NCBI GenBank assembly: GCA_036164085.1
Contig: JAYZJV010000008.1
Location: 1 to 7,171 of the forward strand
Length of the DNA: 7,171 nt
Direction: 5' to 3'
Source of the DNA: TMED-70 sp036164085
GTDB lineage: Bacteria > Chloroflexota > Dehalococcoidia > Lucifugimonadales > Lucifugimonadaceae
Part shown: one piece after another, positions 1-6,759 of the stretch
Numbering within the stretch: position 1 is the stretch's first letter
Layout of the letters: each line of letters begins with the position of its first letter
Notes under the pieces: model-generated
What the model was told of the DNA's origin: nothing
What the model saw: only the letters and a program-made list of their open reading frames with translations
Database searches by the model: none
Translations under genes and position numbers: made by a program

Positions 1-1119
1 TTTGGAAAATGGCATGTTGAAAGATCCAATAAATTAAGTGAATTTGGTTGGGATTCATACTTACTTCAAGATGGAGAATCTTCTGAATATATTAACTCAA
101 ATAAAAAACATAAAAATAGCATAGACAAAAGTATGCCACATCTATTTATAGATAATCCTCCTGGGTATAAAACTACACCTTTCTATGGAGTTTCAAAAAT
201 GGAGACTGAAGAAAGAGTTTTAGGATTGGTTTCAAATAAAGCAAAGGACTTCATAAATAAAGAAAAAGGGGATAGACCTTGGGCTTGTTTTGTCTCAGTA
301 ATAGAACCTCATGATCCTTTTATTTCTACAAAAAAATTCTATGATATGTATGAAAATATTGATATAGAATTACCAAAATCATTTAACGACAATTTAAATG
401 ATAAGCCAAACATATATAAAAGAGGAAAAAAAGTATTTGAAAATATGACAAAACAGGATCATATAGAGTCTATTAGAAATTATTACGCAATGATTACAGA
501 AATTGATCACGAATACGGAAAAATCATTGATCTGCTTGAAGAAAAAGGAGAACTAGACAATACTATTATTATTTTTACTTCCGACCATGGAGAGGCTTTA
601 TCATCACATGGAATTTACGCAAAAAACTTAGCAGCATTTGAAGAAATCTACCGAATACCTATGATTATTTCTGGTCCTGAAATTCAAAAAAATAAAATTT
701 CAGAAGATCTAGTAACAAGTATGGATCTATGCCCTACTATCTTAGATTTGTTAGATTCGAAAGAGATAAAAAATATTGATTCAGAGTCATTTAAAAGAAT
801 TTTATGTACAGATGAAGTAAATACAATTGATAAAAGCTTTGCTGAGTACGATGGAACAAGATTGCAATTAAAGCAAAGAGTTCTATGGTACAAAAACCTA
901 AAATATATATTCAATGGTTGTGATTTTGATGAATTATACGATTTAGATGCTGACCCTGACGAGATGATAAATGTTATTGATTCTGAAAACTACAAAAAAG
1001 AAAAGAAAGAAATAATTAAGTTATATTGGCAAGAACTCAAGAAAAACGGAGATCATAGTATTCTTAACCTAGACAATAACCCCATTATGAAAATTATAGA
1101 ATTTGGACCCAACGAGTAA
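1..1119 (+). CDS. Type I sulfatase (arylsulfatase/choline-sulfatase-like), C-terminal part, 5' end outside the window
   Basis: The frame is open from base 1, so this is the last 372 residues of a longer gene and the ATG at 133 is internal. Seen, numbered from base 1: GKWH at residues 2-5, the family's Lys/His active-site motif; PHDPF at 103-107, whose His104 matches the conserved substrate-contacting His; TSDHG at 193-197, whose Asp195 and His196 match the late metal ligands; and HGIYAK at 203-208, ending in the conserved late Lys. The end resembles other sulfatases (LYDLDADPDEMINV, the LYDL..DP.E..N signature). Known of the family: it hydrolyses sulfate esters using a formylglycine made from Cys or Ser in a CxPSR-type motif. 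That motif and any signal peptide lie upstream of the window, so activity and location cannot be judged here. The substrate is unknown; the uronate-dehydrogenase-like neighbour hints at a sulfated sugar, which is inference. Confidence 0.93.
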   Translation, partial: FGKWHVERSNKLSEFGWDSYLLQDGESSEYINSNKKHKNSIDKSMPHLFIDNPPGYKTTPFYGVSKMETEERVLGLVSNKAKDFINKEKGDRPWACFVSVIEPHDPFISTKKFYDMYENIDIELPKSFNDNLNDKPNIYKRGKKVFENMTKQDHIESIRNYYAMITEIDHEYGKIIDLLEEKGELDNTIIIFTSDHGEALSSHGIYAKNLAAFEEIYRIPMIISGPEIQKNKISEDLVTSMDLCPTILDLLDSKEIKNIDSESFKRILCTDEVNTIDKSFAEYDGTRLQLKQRVLWYKNLKYIFNGCDFDELYDLDADPDEMINVIDSENYKKEKKEIIKLYWQELKKNGDHSILNLDNNPIMKIIEFGPNE

Positions 1120-1122
1120 GGA
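1117..1122 (+). promoter_or_regulatory. Ribosome binding site of the SDR gene, overlapping the sulfatase stop codon
   Basis: The bases TAAGGA contain both the sulfatase stop (TAA, 1117-1119) and a Shine-Dalgarno core (AAGGA, 1118-1122), seven bases before the ATG at 1130. This decides the start: the in-frame TTG at 1103 lies upstream of this site and would add nine residues before the normal start of the Rossmann fold. It also implies that the two genes share one mRNA. Confidence 0.7.
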
Positions 1123-1129
1123 TTTAATT

Positions 1130-2020
1130 ATGAAAAAAGTACTTATAACAGGAGCTAATGGATATGTTGCTTCTAGAATAATCCCTCATTTAGAAAAAAA
1201 ATTTGATCTGACTTTAGTTGATATTGATTTTAATAAAGATTTTGAATCAAGCACAATTAAACTAAATCTATCTGAGTCTTCGGTTTCAGATATAGAAAAA
1301 ATAGTAAAAGGTCATAACTCTATTATTCATCTAGCATACATAAGACCAGAAAAAGAACGAGATCCAGACAACTTAGATAATGAAATAGATTCTTTTGATC
1401 AAGAGAATAAAAATGTCATAATGGCAAATAAAATTTATAGAGCTGCATATAAAAACAATGTCGAAAGAATTATTGTTGCATCTTCAAACCATGCTGCAGA
1501 TTGGTATGAACACAATGAAATTCATGAAAAAAAACTTGATATGGTCAATACTAAAATGATTCCATATTCTGATAATTTTTATGGATGGGCAAAAGCCTCA
1601 TATGAACTTTTATCAGTACCATATGCATCCGGAAAATTTGGGAGAAAAATGGAATTTATACATGTAAGAATAGGTTTTCCAAGGGAAATAGATGAAACAA
1701 TTCAAAACAATAAATTTATAAGTAACAACAATGGGACAGGAATTCAAAATATAAAACGTCATCTTGGAGCATATATCAGTCAAAGAGACTTGGGTGATCT
1801 GTTTGATAAAGGTCTATCTATAGAAAAAGTTAAGGGTAATTTAAATAATGTTCCATATTTAGTTGTATACGGAGTAAGTGATAACACTAGAAGATTTTGG
1901 TCCCTTGAGTCAGCAAGAAAATTTCTAAATTTCTATCCAAAAGATGATTCTGAAAAAAAATTCAATTCTTTTATAAAAAATTATGAAACCCTTGATGAGT
2001 GGGAAGGTAGACTAGGGTAA
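1130..2020 (+). CDS. NAD-dependent extended SDR, uronate dehydrogenase / sugar epimerase-like
   Basis: The 296-residue product opens directly with a Rossmann strand. Seen: the glycine-rich TGANGYVA at 7-14; Asp31 at the end of the second strand, which favours NAD over NADP; IIHLAY at 65-70; ASSNH at 117-121; the catalytic YGWAK (YxxxK) at 151-155; and VRIGF at 179-183. ASSNH, the YG.xK layout, VRIG and the tail (VVYGVSDNTRRFW then FYPKDD, 245-273) resemble uronate dehydrogenases, which oxidise galacturonate or glucuronate to the aldarolactone. It is about 30 residues longer than the roughly 265-residue Agrobacterium enzyme as I recall it, with extra sequence near 73-95 and 184-212. An Arg (72) seems to sit where uronate dehydrogenases have a Ser after HLxxI, so the exact reaction is open; an NAD-dependent epimerase or dehydratase is the alternative. 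It begins 10 bases after the sulfatase, pointing to one transcript and a shared sugar pathway. No signal peptide is seen, so it should be cytoplasmic. Confidence 0.85.
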   Translation: MKKVLITGANGYVASRIIPHLEKKFDLTLVDIDFNKDFESSTIKLNLSESSVSDIEKIVKGHNSIIHLAYIRPEKERDPDNLDNEIDSFDQENKNVIMANKIYRAAYKNNVERIIVASSNHAADWYEHNEIHEKKLDMVNTKMIPYSDNFYGWAKASYELLSVPYASGKFGRKMEFIHVRIGFPREIDETIQNNKFISNNNGTGIQNIKRHLGAYISQRDLGDLFDKGLSIEKVKGNLNNVPYLVVYGVSDNTRRFWSLESARKFLNFYPKDDSEKKFNSFIKNYETLDEWEGRLG

Positions 2021-2025
2021 CTGGT

Positions 2026-2054
2026 TTTAGACTTTTGAATTATCCTATTATAGA
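2026..2054 (+). promoter_or_regulatory. Possible sigma-70-type promoter for the binding-protein gene
   Basis: TTTAGA (2026-2031) and TATAGA (2049-2054) are separated by 17 bases and each matches the -35 or -10 consensus at four of six positions. Transcription would start near 2061, just before the inverted repeat at 2064-2087. In such AT-rich DNA this level of match is common by chance, so the call is weak. Confidence 0.22.
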
Positions 2055-2063
2055 ATTAAATAC

Positions 2064-2091
2064 AGTTATGACTTAAGTGGCATAACTTTTT
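2064..2091 (+). terminator. Inverted repeat with T run: weak terminator of the sulfatase/SDR unit, or 5' stem-loop of the next mRNA
   Basis: AGTTATG (2064-2070) pairs perfectly with CATAACT (2081-2087) around a 10-base loop, and the second arm runs into TTTTT (2087-2091). The layout is that of a Rho-independent terminator, but the stem is only 7 bp with two G-C pairs. The loop holds the palindrome ACTTAAGT (2071-2078). If the promoter candidate just upstream is real, the same structure would instead sit at the 5' end of the binding-protein mRNA. Confidence 0.38.
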
Positions 2092-2097
2092 ATAATC

Positions 2098-2103
2098 AAG
2101 GAG
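2098..2103 (+). promoter_or_regulatory. Ribosome binding site of the substrate-binding protein
   Basis: AAGGAG lies before two consecutive ATG codons (2106 and 2109). The spacing is only two bases to the first but five to the second, so 2109 is the better start and the protein would begin MKKILILV. The choice changes one residue and does not affect the signal peptide. Confidence 0.7.
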
Positions 2104-2108
2104 ATATG

Positions 2109-3302
2109 ATGAAAAAAATATTAATTTTAGTCACTTCTGCATTATTTGTACTTACAGCTTGTTCTGGTGGAGGAGCAAAAATTGGTACTTTAATGGATGA
2201 AACTGGTGACTTAGGTGCTTATGGGCCTCCAATACAGAATGGTGTTGATTTGGCTGTAGGTTTAATTAATGATGCTGGTGGAGTGAATGGTGGAGATGTG
2301 ACCGTTGTTCATGCTGATAGTGGAACAAGTCCAAACGTTGCTACAGAAGCTGCTGGTAAGTTAATTGAAATAGATAAAGTTGGAGGAATAGTTGGATCAC
2401 TATCTAGTGGTGTAACTATGGCGGTAGCAGAAGCTAAGACTATTCCTGCAGGAATGGTTATTATTTCACCTGCTTCTACTAGCCCAGCAATTTCTGTTTT
2501 AGAAGACAATGACACAGTATTTAGAACAACAGTGTCTGACGCAGCTCAAGGTGTTGTGCTCGCAAGATTGGCTAAAAGCTTAGGATACGAACATTGTTCA
2601 ACATTATATGTTAATAATCCATATGGAAAAGGATTAAATGACATTTTCACATCTACTTTTGAGGATGAAGGTGGACATTGTGAAGCTGAAGTTCCTCATG
2701 AGCAAGAGCAACCTTCATATAAATCAGAAATAGATAAAGCTATTACAGACCATACTCCAGATGTGATTATCGCAATGAGTTATCCAAAATCAGCTGCTGT
2801 TTATCTTAGAGAACTTATTGAGAGTGGTTACACTGGAGACTTTATGTTTGTTGATGGAACTAAGAATCAAGAAATGTTTGACGAGTTAGGTGTAGCTCAG
2901 TTTGAAGGAATGTATGGTACTGCACCTGGAGCACCAGAATCTGACGCAAAAGCAAAATTTGCATTTTTGTATGAAGAAAAATATGGAGAACTACCAACAA
3001 ACCCATTCATTGGAGAAGGATTTGACGGCGCTATACTTTTAGCACTAGCAATGGCTAAATCTGGATCAGATACAGTTGATGGTGACTCTCTAAGATTTGT
3101 TGCTAACGCCCCTGGAGAGAAAGTTGGACCCGGAGACATGGCTAAAGCTTTAAAACTTCTAAAAGATGGAAAAGATATCGACTATGTTGGTGTCGCTGGA
3201 GAACAGGAAATAGATGAAAATGGTGATGTAAGTAATACCATTGAAATTTGGTCAATAGAAGGTGGAAAGATTACTTCTACTGGAAGATTTGAATCTCCAT
3301 AA
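2109..3302 (+). CDS. Liv-type ABC transporter substrate-binding lipoprotein (livJ/livK-like, periplasmic binding protein family 6)
   Basis: The 397-residue product starts with a lipoprotein signal: MKK, a hydrophobic stretch to residue 15, and the lipobox LTAC with Cys18 as the lipidated residue. Mature sequence follows the LIV-binding fold: IGTLMDETGDLGAYGPP near 26-41, GVDLAVGLINDAGGVNGG near 45-62, and SPASTSPAIS at 120-129, the region where Ser/Ala/Thr residues hold the ligand's amino-acid head group in LIV-binding proteins. Cys163 and Cys191 are the only other cysteines and could form a disulfide outside the membrane. Role: captures a small solute and docks on LivH/LivM; the ligand (branched-chain amino acid, amide or other) cannot be told. 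The gene stands alone on the + strand, facing the operon for the other four subunits. Its sampled G+C (35-42% in three 60-base stretches) exceeds that of the SDR gene (22% in one stretch). This fits a Gly/Ala-rich, highly expressed protein better than foreign origin. An alternative start at 2106 adds one Met. Confidence 0.93.
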   Translation: MKKILILVTSALFVLTACSGGGAKIGTLMDETGDLGAYGPPIQNGVDLAVGLINDAGGVNGGDVTVVHADSGTSPNVATEAAGKLIEIDKVGGIVGSLSSGVTMAVAEAKTIPAGMVIISPASTSPAISVLEDNDTVFRTTVSDAAQGVVLARLAKSLGYEHCSTLYVNNPYGKGLNDIFTSTFEDEGGHCEAEVPHEQEQPSYKSEIDKAITDHTPDVIIAMSYPKSAAVYLRELIESGYTGDFMFVDGTKNQEMFDELGVAQFEGMYGTAPGAPESDAKAKFAFLYEEKYGELPTNPFIGEGFDGAILLALAMAKSGSDTVDGDSLRFVANAPGEKVGPGDMAKALKLLKDGKDIDYVGVAGEQEIDENGDVSNTIEIWSIEGGKITSTGRFESP

Positions 3303-3318
3303 ACTTTAAGAATTATGT

Positions 3319-3348
3319 AGTAATCCCTGCTACTTTGCAGGGATTACT
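3319..3348. terminator. Perfect 12-bp hairpin between convergent genes, probable bidirectional terminator
   Basis: AGTAATCCCTGC (3319-3330) is followed by a six-base loop and its exact reverse complement (3337-3348). It begins 16 bases after the stop of the binding-protein gene and covers the stop and last codons of livM on the other strand. Neither side has a clean T run (CCATTTGG on +, ACATAATTCTT on -), so it may work as an RNA 3'-end stabiliser or an imperfect terminator rather than a textbook one. Stem length, full complementarity and position between two facing genes support a transcription-end role. Confidence 0.65.
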
Positions 3349-4271
3349 CCATTTGGTTTATACAATTGAAATAAAATTATTATCATTCCTACAAACACGA
3401 ATCTCAAATTGGCATCACTTAAGAAGCCAGGTAGGAATTGAGTGAAAGTCCATATTCCCCACATTAAAAACGCTCCAAAAACAGCGCCTCTATTATTCCC
3501 ACTACCTCCTACCATCAACATGCTCCAAATTATAAATGTAGCAAGCATAGGTTCAAAAGTTATAGGGTCAATAAATCTTTTACCATGAGTAAATAAAGCT
3601 CCGCCTATACCCATTATTCCAGCTCCAAAAGCAAATGCCTCCACTTTAAATCTCAAAACATTTTTCCCACTTGAAATCATAGTATTTTCATTGTCTCTAA
3701 TTCCTCTGAGAACTCTTCCCCAAGGGGAATTTGTAGCTTTTTCTGCTATCAAGTAAACAAAGCCCAGCGTAATCATTACTACAACAAAGTATATATAGTC
3801 ATAATTTCCACGATCTATAAAATCGAACGGTCTTGGTATTGAATAAAGGCCTCTTGTACCATTTGCAAGCCAGGTTTCATTTACAAAAATAATTCTTAAA
3901 GTTTCAGCTAAACCTAGTGTTACTAATGCTAGATAATCTTCTTTTAATCTGATCGTAATAAAAGCCAAGGGTATTGCTACTAAAATACAAATAATAGCCG
4001 ATAAAAGCAATATGATAGGAAACCAAATATCAATTCCTAAAACTGTAAGTTGGGATAAATTTCCTCCCCATATATATTCTTCATATTTTTCTAAACTAGG
4101 TGGTGGACTAGAAATTATGGCTGCTGTGTATGATCCAAGCAAGAAAAAAGAGGCAATTCCTATATTAAATAGACCCGTATGTCCCCAATGGATATTGAGT
4201 CCGACTGAGAAAACAGAATAAATTCCGCTCATTATGAAAAATCCTATCAAGAAATAAAGTATAGAGTCCAT
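3330..4271 (-). CDS. livM: Branched-chain amino acid (HAAT) ABC transporter permease, LivM type
   Basis: The 313-residue protein is very hydrophobic, with about eight or nine membrane segments (for example near 3-24, 84-106, 158-176, 212-227, 241-256 and 291-304). LivM signatures are visible: NIHWGHTGLFNIG at 26-38 followed by LLGSYTAA at 44-51; RLKEDYLALVTLG at 108-120; the cytoplasmic coupling loop WGRVLRGIRDNE at 184-195 that contacts the ATPases; and GGSGNNRGAVFGA at 255-267. It should form the translocation pore with LivH, driven by LivG and LivF. Its ATG shares one base with the livH stop (TAATG), and an AAAGGAAGG Shine-Dalgarno (4280-4288) lies inside the end of livH, so translation is probably coupled. 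It lacks the long N-terminal extension of E. coli LivM but matches shorter relatives. Its stop and final codons lie in the shared hairpin at 3319-3348. The transported solute is not identifiable. Confidence 0.95.
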   Translation of the reverse strand: MDSILYFLIGFFIMSGIYSVFSVGLNIHWGHTGLFNIGIASFFLLGSYTAAIISSPPPSLEKYEEYIWGGNLSQLTVLGIDIWFPIILLLSAIICILVAIPLAFITIRLKEDYLALVTLGLAETLRIIFVNETWLANGTRGLYSIPRPFDFIDRGNYDYIYFVVVMITLGFVYLIAEKATNSPWGRVLRGIRDNENTMISSGKNVLRFKVEAFAFGAGIMGIGGALFTHGKRFIDPITFEPMLATFIIWSMLMVGGSGNNRGAVFGAFLMWGIWTFTQFLPGFLSDANLRFVFVGMIIILFQLYKPNGVIPAK

Positions 4272-5266
4272 TAAAATTGCCTTCCTTTGCTACCTAAGAT
4301 CCCGTTAGGTCTTAACAATAAAACAATCAATAAAACAAGAAAATAAACTGCTGGTTTGTACGATGGATTTATCCATCCAGTGGCAAGTTCTCCAGTAATA
4401 CCAATTAAAAGCCCTCCCATTAGAGCTCCAATTGGATTACCAATACCCCCAACTATCACTGCTGCAAATAATGGTATCAATATTTTCCAACCCATAACAG
4501 GTGTAATTATTGCTTGCTGAACGCTTATAAGAATTCCAGATGTAGCTGCTAGTATCCCTCCAATGAACCAAATATATAAAATGATTTTTTCAGTATTAAT
4601 ACCTGTAATTCTAGCAAGATCTGGATTGTCTGAAGTCGCTCTAATTGCTTTTCCTAATTTAGTCCTGAACAATACAAAATAAAAAGCTATAGCAATAATA
4701 AATGCTACTACGGCACAGAAAAACATATCAGGAGGTACTTTTATCTTAAATGGCAAGTCCCAAAATAGTTTAGATTCTCTTGGAAAGCTGGTTGAATCTG
4801 TCCCCCAAATAAATTGTATGATACCTCTTAGGCCAACAGCCAATCCTAGAGAGGTCAGTGCAATTGCAGCAGGGGCTGCACCTAAATCTCTTAATTTCTT
4901 AAATATTAATTTATCAAACAGAACTGCTAAAAATCCAATTAGTACTACTGTAATAGGTATTACGGCTAATAATTCATACTTGAATGTAAAAGGTCCGACA
5001 GAAGCTGATTCCTCACTATTTGGGAACAAAAATAAAAGTAAGGCTAAAGCAAGATAAGAAGATAAAGTCATAAAGTCACCATGTGCCATATTAGCAAACT
5101 TTAAGTTCCCATAAATTAATGAAAGACCAATTGATCCCAAAGCATAAAGGGAACCTATGAGGATCCCATTAACAAACAACCAAGGCTTCATCAGAGATAG
5201 AATTAAAATAATCCAAAATAATAAAAGGATAGTTTTATTTTCAAAAATAAAATCAAAGTATTTCAA
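4271..5266 (-). CDS. livH: Branched-chain amino acid (HAAT) ABC transporter permease, LivH type, TTG start
   Basis: This 331-residue integral membrane protein has about eight or nine hydrophobic segments. LivH features: LKFANMAHGDFMTLSSYLA at 55-73; APAAIALTSLGLAVGLRG at 131-148; the coupling loop RTKLGKAIRATSDNPDLA at 201-218; GGIGNPIGALMGG at 273-285; and LLLRPNGILG at 316-325. It pairs with LivM to form the permease. The start is a TTG at 5266, one base after the livF stop. A full AGGAGGT (5271-5277) precedes it at normal spacing, and no ATG occurs in frame until residue 26, inside the hydrophobic N-terminal region, so the TTG is well supported. The N-terminus (residues 1-28) carries an extra hydrophobic stretch before the conserved core, longer than in many LivH proteins. 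The product may also serve a non-amino-acid HAAT system. Confidence 0.95.
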   Translation of the reverse strand: MKYFDFIFENKTILLLFWIILILSLMKPWLFVNGILIGSLYALGSIGLSLIYGNLKFANMAHGDFMTLSSYLALALLLFLFPNSEESASVGPFTFKYELLAVIPITVVLIGFLAVLFDKLIFKKLRDLGAAPAAIALTSLGLAVGLRGIIQFIWGTDSTSFPRESKLFWDLPFKIKVPPDMFFCAVVAFIIAIAFYFVLFRTKLGKAIRATSDNPDLARITGINTEKIILYIWFIGGILAATSGILISVQQAIITPVMGWKILIPLFAAVIVGGIGNPIGALMGGLLIGITGELATGWINPSYKPAVYFLVLLIVLLLRPNGILGSKGRQF

Positions 5267-5267
5267 A

Positions 5268-5987
5268 TTAACCTCCTAAATAAAGTTTAGATATTTCTTT
5301 GTCAGATAGAATTTTTGAGGCTTCATCCTCAATAACTTTTTTACCAAATGAAAAGACAGCACCAAAATCAGAAATTTTCAGAGCTTTTTTTGCATTTTGC
5401 TCGACCAACAAAACTGATAAATTAGATTTTTTCAAAGAGATAATATTTTCTAATACTTCATCTACAATTATTGGGGATAATCCCGCCGTAGGCTCATCGA
5501 GCATGATTATTTTAGGATCAAGCATCAATGCTCTTGATAAGGCAAGCATTTGCCTTTGTCCTCCTGATAAATTTGAAGAGGAATCAGACAATTTATCTCT
5601 TAGATCTGGGAACATTTCTAAAGCATAGTCTAGATTTTTTTTGTAATCATCTTTAGTTAATATATAGCCACCCATTTTTAAATTATCTTCAACTGATAAA
5701 GAAGGAAAAATGTTTTCTGACTGAGGAACATACCCTAAACCTTTTTTTGAAAGTTCAAATGTATTTAATTTAGTAACATCAGTACCATAAATTTGGACTT
5801 CACCTTCAACTGGATTAATTATCCCTGAAATGGATTTAAGAAATGTAGATTTACCACATCCATTAGGACCAATAATTGTTGTTATTGAAGATTCTTTAAG
5901 ATCTAAATTTATATTCCTAATAATTATCTGCTCTCCATATCCCGCAGAAATATTTTTTGCTACTAATGATGTCTTTTTTTTACTCAT
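5268..5987 (-). CDS. livF: HAAT ABC transporter ATP-binding protein, LivF type
   Basis: The 239 residues are the usual LivF length. Seen in order: Walker A GPNGCGKST at 40-48; Q-loop VPQ with Gln89, followed by the LivF-typical SENIFPSLSVEDNL at 90-103; ABC signature LSGGQRQ at 140-146; Walker B IIMLDEP at 160-166 with catalytic Glu165; and the switch region VEQNA at 195-199. LivF proteins typically have Gln-Asn here instead of the canonical His, so this is normal. It forms the ATPase heterodimer with LivG on the cytoplasmic face and powers LivH/LivM. Its ATG lies inside the 3' end of livG with an 8-base overlap (ATGAGTAA). The Shine-Dalgarno upstream is poor (a TAGG some 13 bases away), so translation probably depends on ribosomes finishing livG. 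All motifs needed for ATP hydrolysis are intact. Confidence 0.96.
   Translation of the reverse strand: MSKKKTSLVAKNISAGYGEQIIIRNINLDLKESSITTIIGPNGCGKSTFLKSISGIINPVEGEVQIYGTDVTKLNTFELSKKGLGYVPQSENIFPSLSVEDNLKMGGYILTKDDYKKNLDYALEMFPDLRDKLSDSSSNLSGGQRQMLALSRALMLDPKIIMLDEPTAGLSPIIVDEVLENIISLKKSNLSVLLVEQNAKKALKISDFGAVFSFGKKVIEDEASKILSDKEISKLYLGG
5271..5277 (-). promoter_or_regulatory. Strong ribosome binding site of livH, inside the end of livF
   Basis: On the - strand, AGGAGGT lies five bases (counted from AGGAGG) before the TTG start of livH. The same bases encode the last two livF residues, Gly-Gly, just before its TAA. A near-perfect anti-16S match compensates for the weak TTG codon and fixes the livH start. 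Confidence 0.8.
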
Positions 5988-6759
5988 TGTTACTATAACC
6001 TAAATATGAATCTAAAACTTTTTGGTTTTTTTGAATATTTTTCGGAGATCCCTTAACTAAAGTTTTACCTTCAGCCATAACTATTATTTCGTCAGAAATA
6101 GACATTATAAATTCCATATTGTGCTCAATAATCAAGAAATCAATTTTTTGTTTTTTGTTTATATCTAAAATTACTTTGGATAAATTGTTTATTAGGGTTG
6201 GATTAATACCTGCTGCAGGTTCATCTAATAGAATTAATTTTGGATTCATCATTAAAATCCTTCCTAATTCCAAAAGTTTTTTTTGTCCTGTAGATAGATT
6301 TTCTGCTTTTTCATTTTTTAGATGGGTCAATCCAACAATTTCTAGATTTTTTTCAGCAATCTCTATTGTGTTTTTTTCAAAAGTTTTAGACTTAGAACGA
6401 TTGATCCACCCAAATAATAAAGATTCTCCAGGATGATGCCTAGGAGAAACCAATAGGTTGTCCATCACTGACATAGTTTTCAACTCTCCTGGGATTTGAA
6501 ATGTTCTAACTATACCAAAATCTACTGTTTTTTGAGGTGAAGAGTAAGATATGTCTTCATCAAGAAAATAAATGAAACCATCATCAATTTCAGAAAATCC
6601 CGTTATTAAGTTAAAAATTGTAGATTTCCCTGCACCGTTAGGACCTATCAATCCCGTTATTTTGTTAGAAGAAACCTCAAAATCTACACCATCAACTGCT
6701 TTAACTCCACCGAAATGCTTATAGACATTTTCAAGCTTCAGTATAACTTCAGAAGACAT
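5980..6759 (-). CDS. livG: HAAT ABC transporter ATP-binding protein, LivG type
   Basis: The 259-residue protein shows LivG features: KHFGGVKAVDGVDF at 14-27; Walker A GPNGAGKST at 39-47; RTFQIPGELKTMSVMDNL at 85-102 with Q-loop Gln88; the LivG-type signature LSTGQKKLLELGR at 155-167; Walker B LILLDEP at 175-181 with Glu180; the DEPAAGINP block at 179-187; the switch His213 in IEHNM; and a C-terminal VLDSYLG, the short LivG tail. It pairs with LivF as the transporter's ATPase. The start lies two bases after the cupin stop. There is no good free Shine-Dalgarno: the purine-rich AGAAGA upstream lies in an 8-bp stem (6750-6772) that also takes in the G of the ATG, so coupling to cupin translation is likely (inference). 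It is longer than LivF because of the usual LivG insertion after the Q-loop. Confidence 0.96.
   Translation of the reverse strand: MSSEVILKLENVYKHFGGVKAVDGVDFEVSSNKITGLIGPNGAGKSTIFNLITGFSEIDDGFIYFLDEDISYSSPQKTVDFGIVRTFQIPGELKTMSVMDNLLVSPRHHPGESLLFGWINRSKSKTFEKNTIEIAEKNLEIVGLTHLKNEKAENLSTGQKKLLELGRILMMNPKLILLDEPAAGINPTLINNLSKVILDINKKQKIDFLIIEHNMEFIMSISDEIIVMAEGKTLVKGSPKNIQKNQKVLDSYLGYSNNE

Noticed and set aside
133..1119. Sulfatase starting at the ATG at 133
   Set aside because: The frame is open to base 1 and encodes the family motif GKWH at residues 2-5, so the gene begins outside the window and 133 is an internal Met.
1103..1129. TTG start for the SDR at 1103
   Set aside because: It would overlap the sulfatase end, has no ribosome site and adds nine residues before a normal Rossmann N-terminus. 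The ATG at 1130 has AAGGA seven bases upstream.
2091..2096. TATAAT as -10 promoter box for the binding protein
   Set aside because: The transcript would start around 2103, inside the ribosome site, leaving almost no leader, and no -35 match lies at the proper distance.
2309..3139. Open reading frames on the - strand at 2309-2515 and 2897-3139
   Set aside because: They lie fully inside the well-supported binding-protein gene, resemble no family, and arise from its Gly/Ala/Ser-rich codons read backwards.
3319..3348. The 12-bp inverted repeat as a transposon end, attachment site or CRISPR repeat
   Set aside because: It occurs once, has a six-base loop, lies exactly between convergent gene ends and has no integrase, transposase or cas gene nearby.
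5268..5987. LivF as an inactive ATPase because the switch His is missing
   Set aside because: VEQN in place of a His motif is normal for LivF proteins, and Walker A, Walker B, Q-loop and signature are intact.
4012..6436. Open + strand frames inside the liv operon (for example 4012-4221, 4818-5057, 5299-5628, 6119-6436)
   Set aside because: They are antisense to intact liv genes with complete motifs, and show no recognisable domain.
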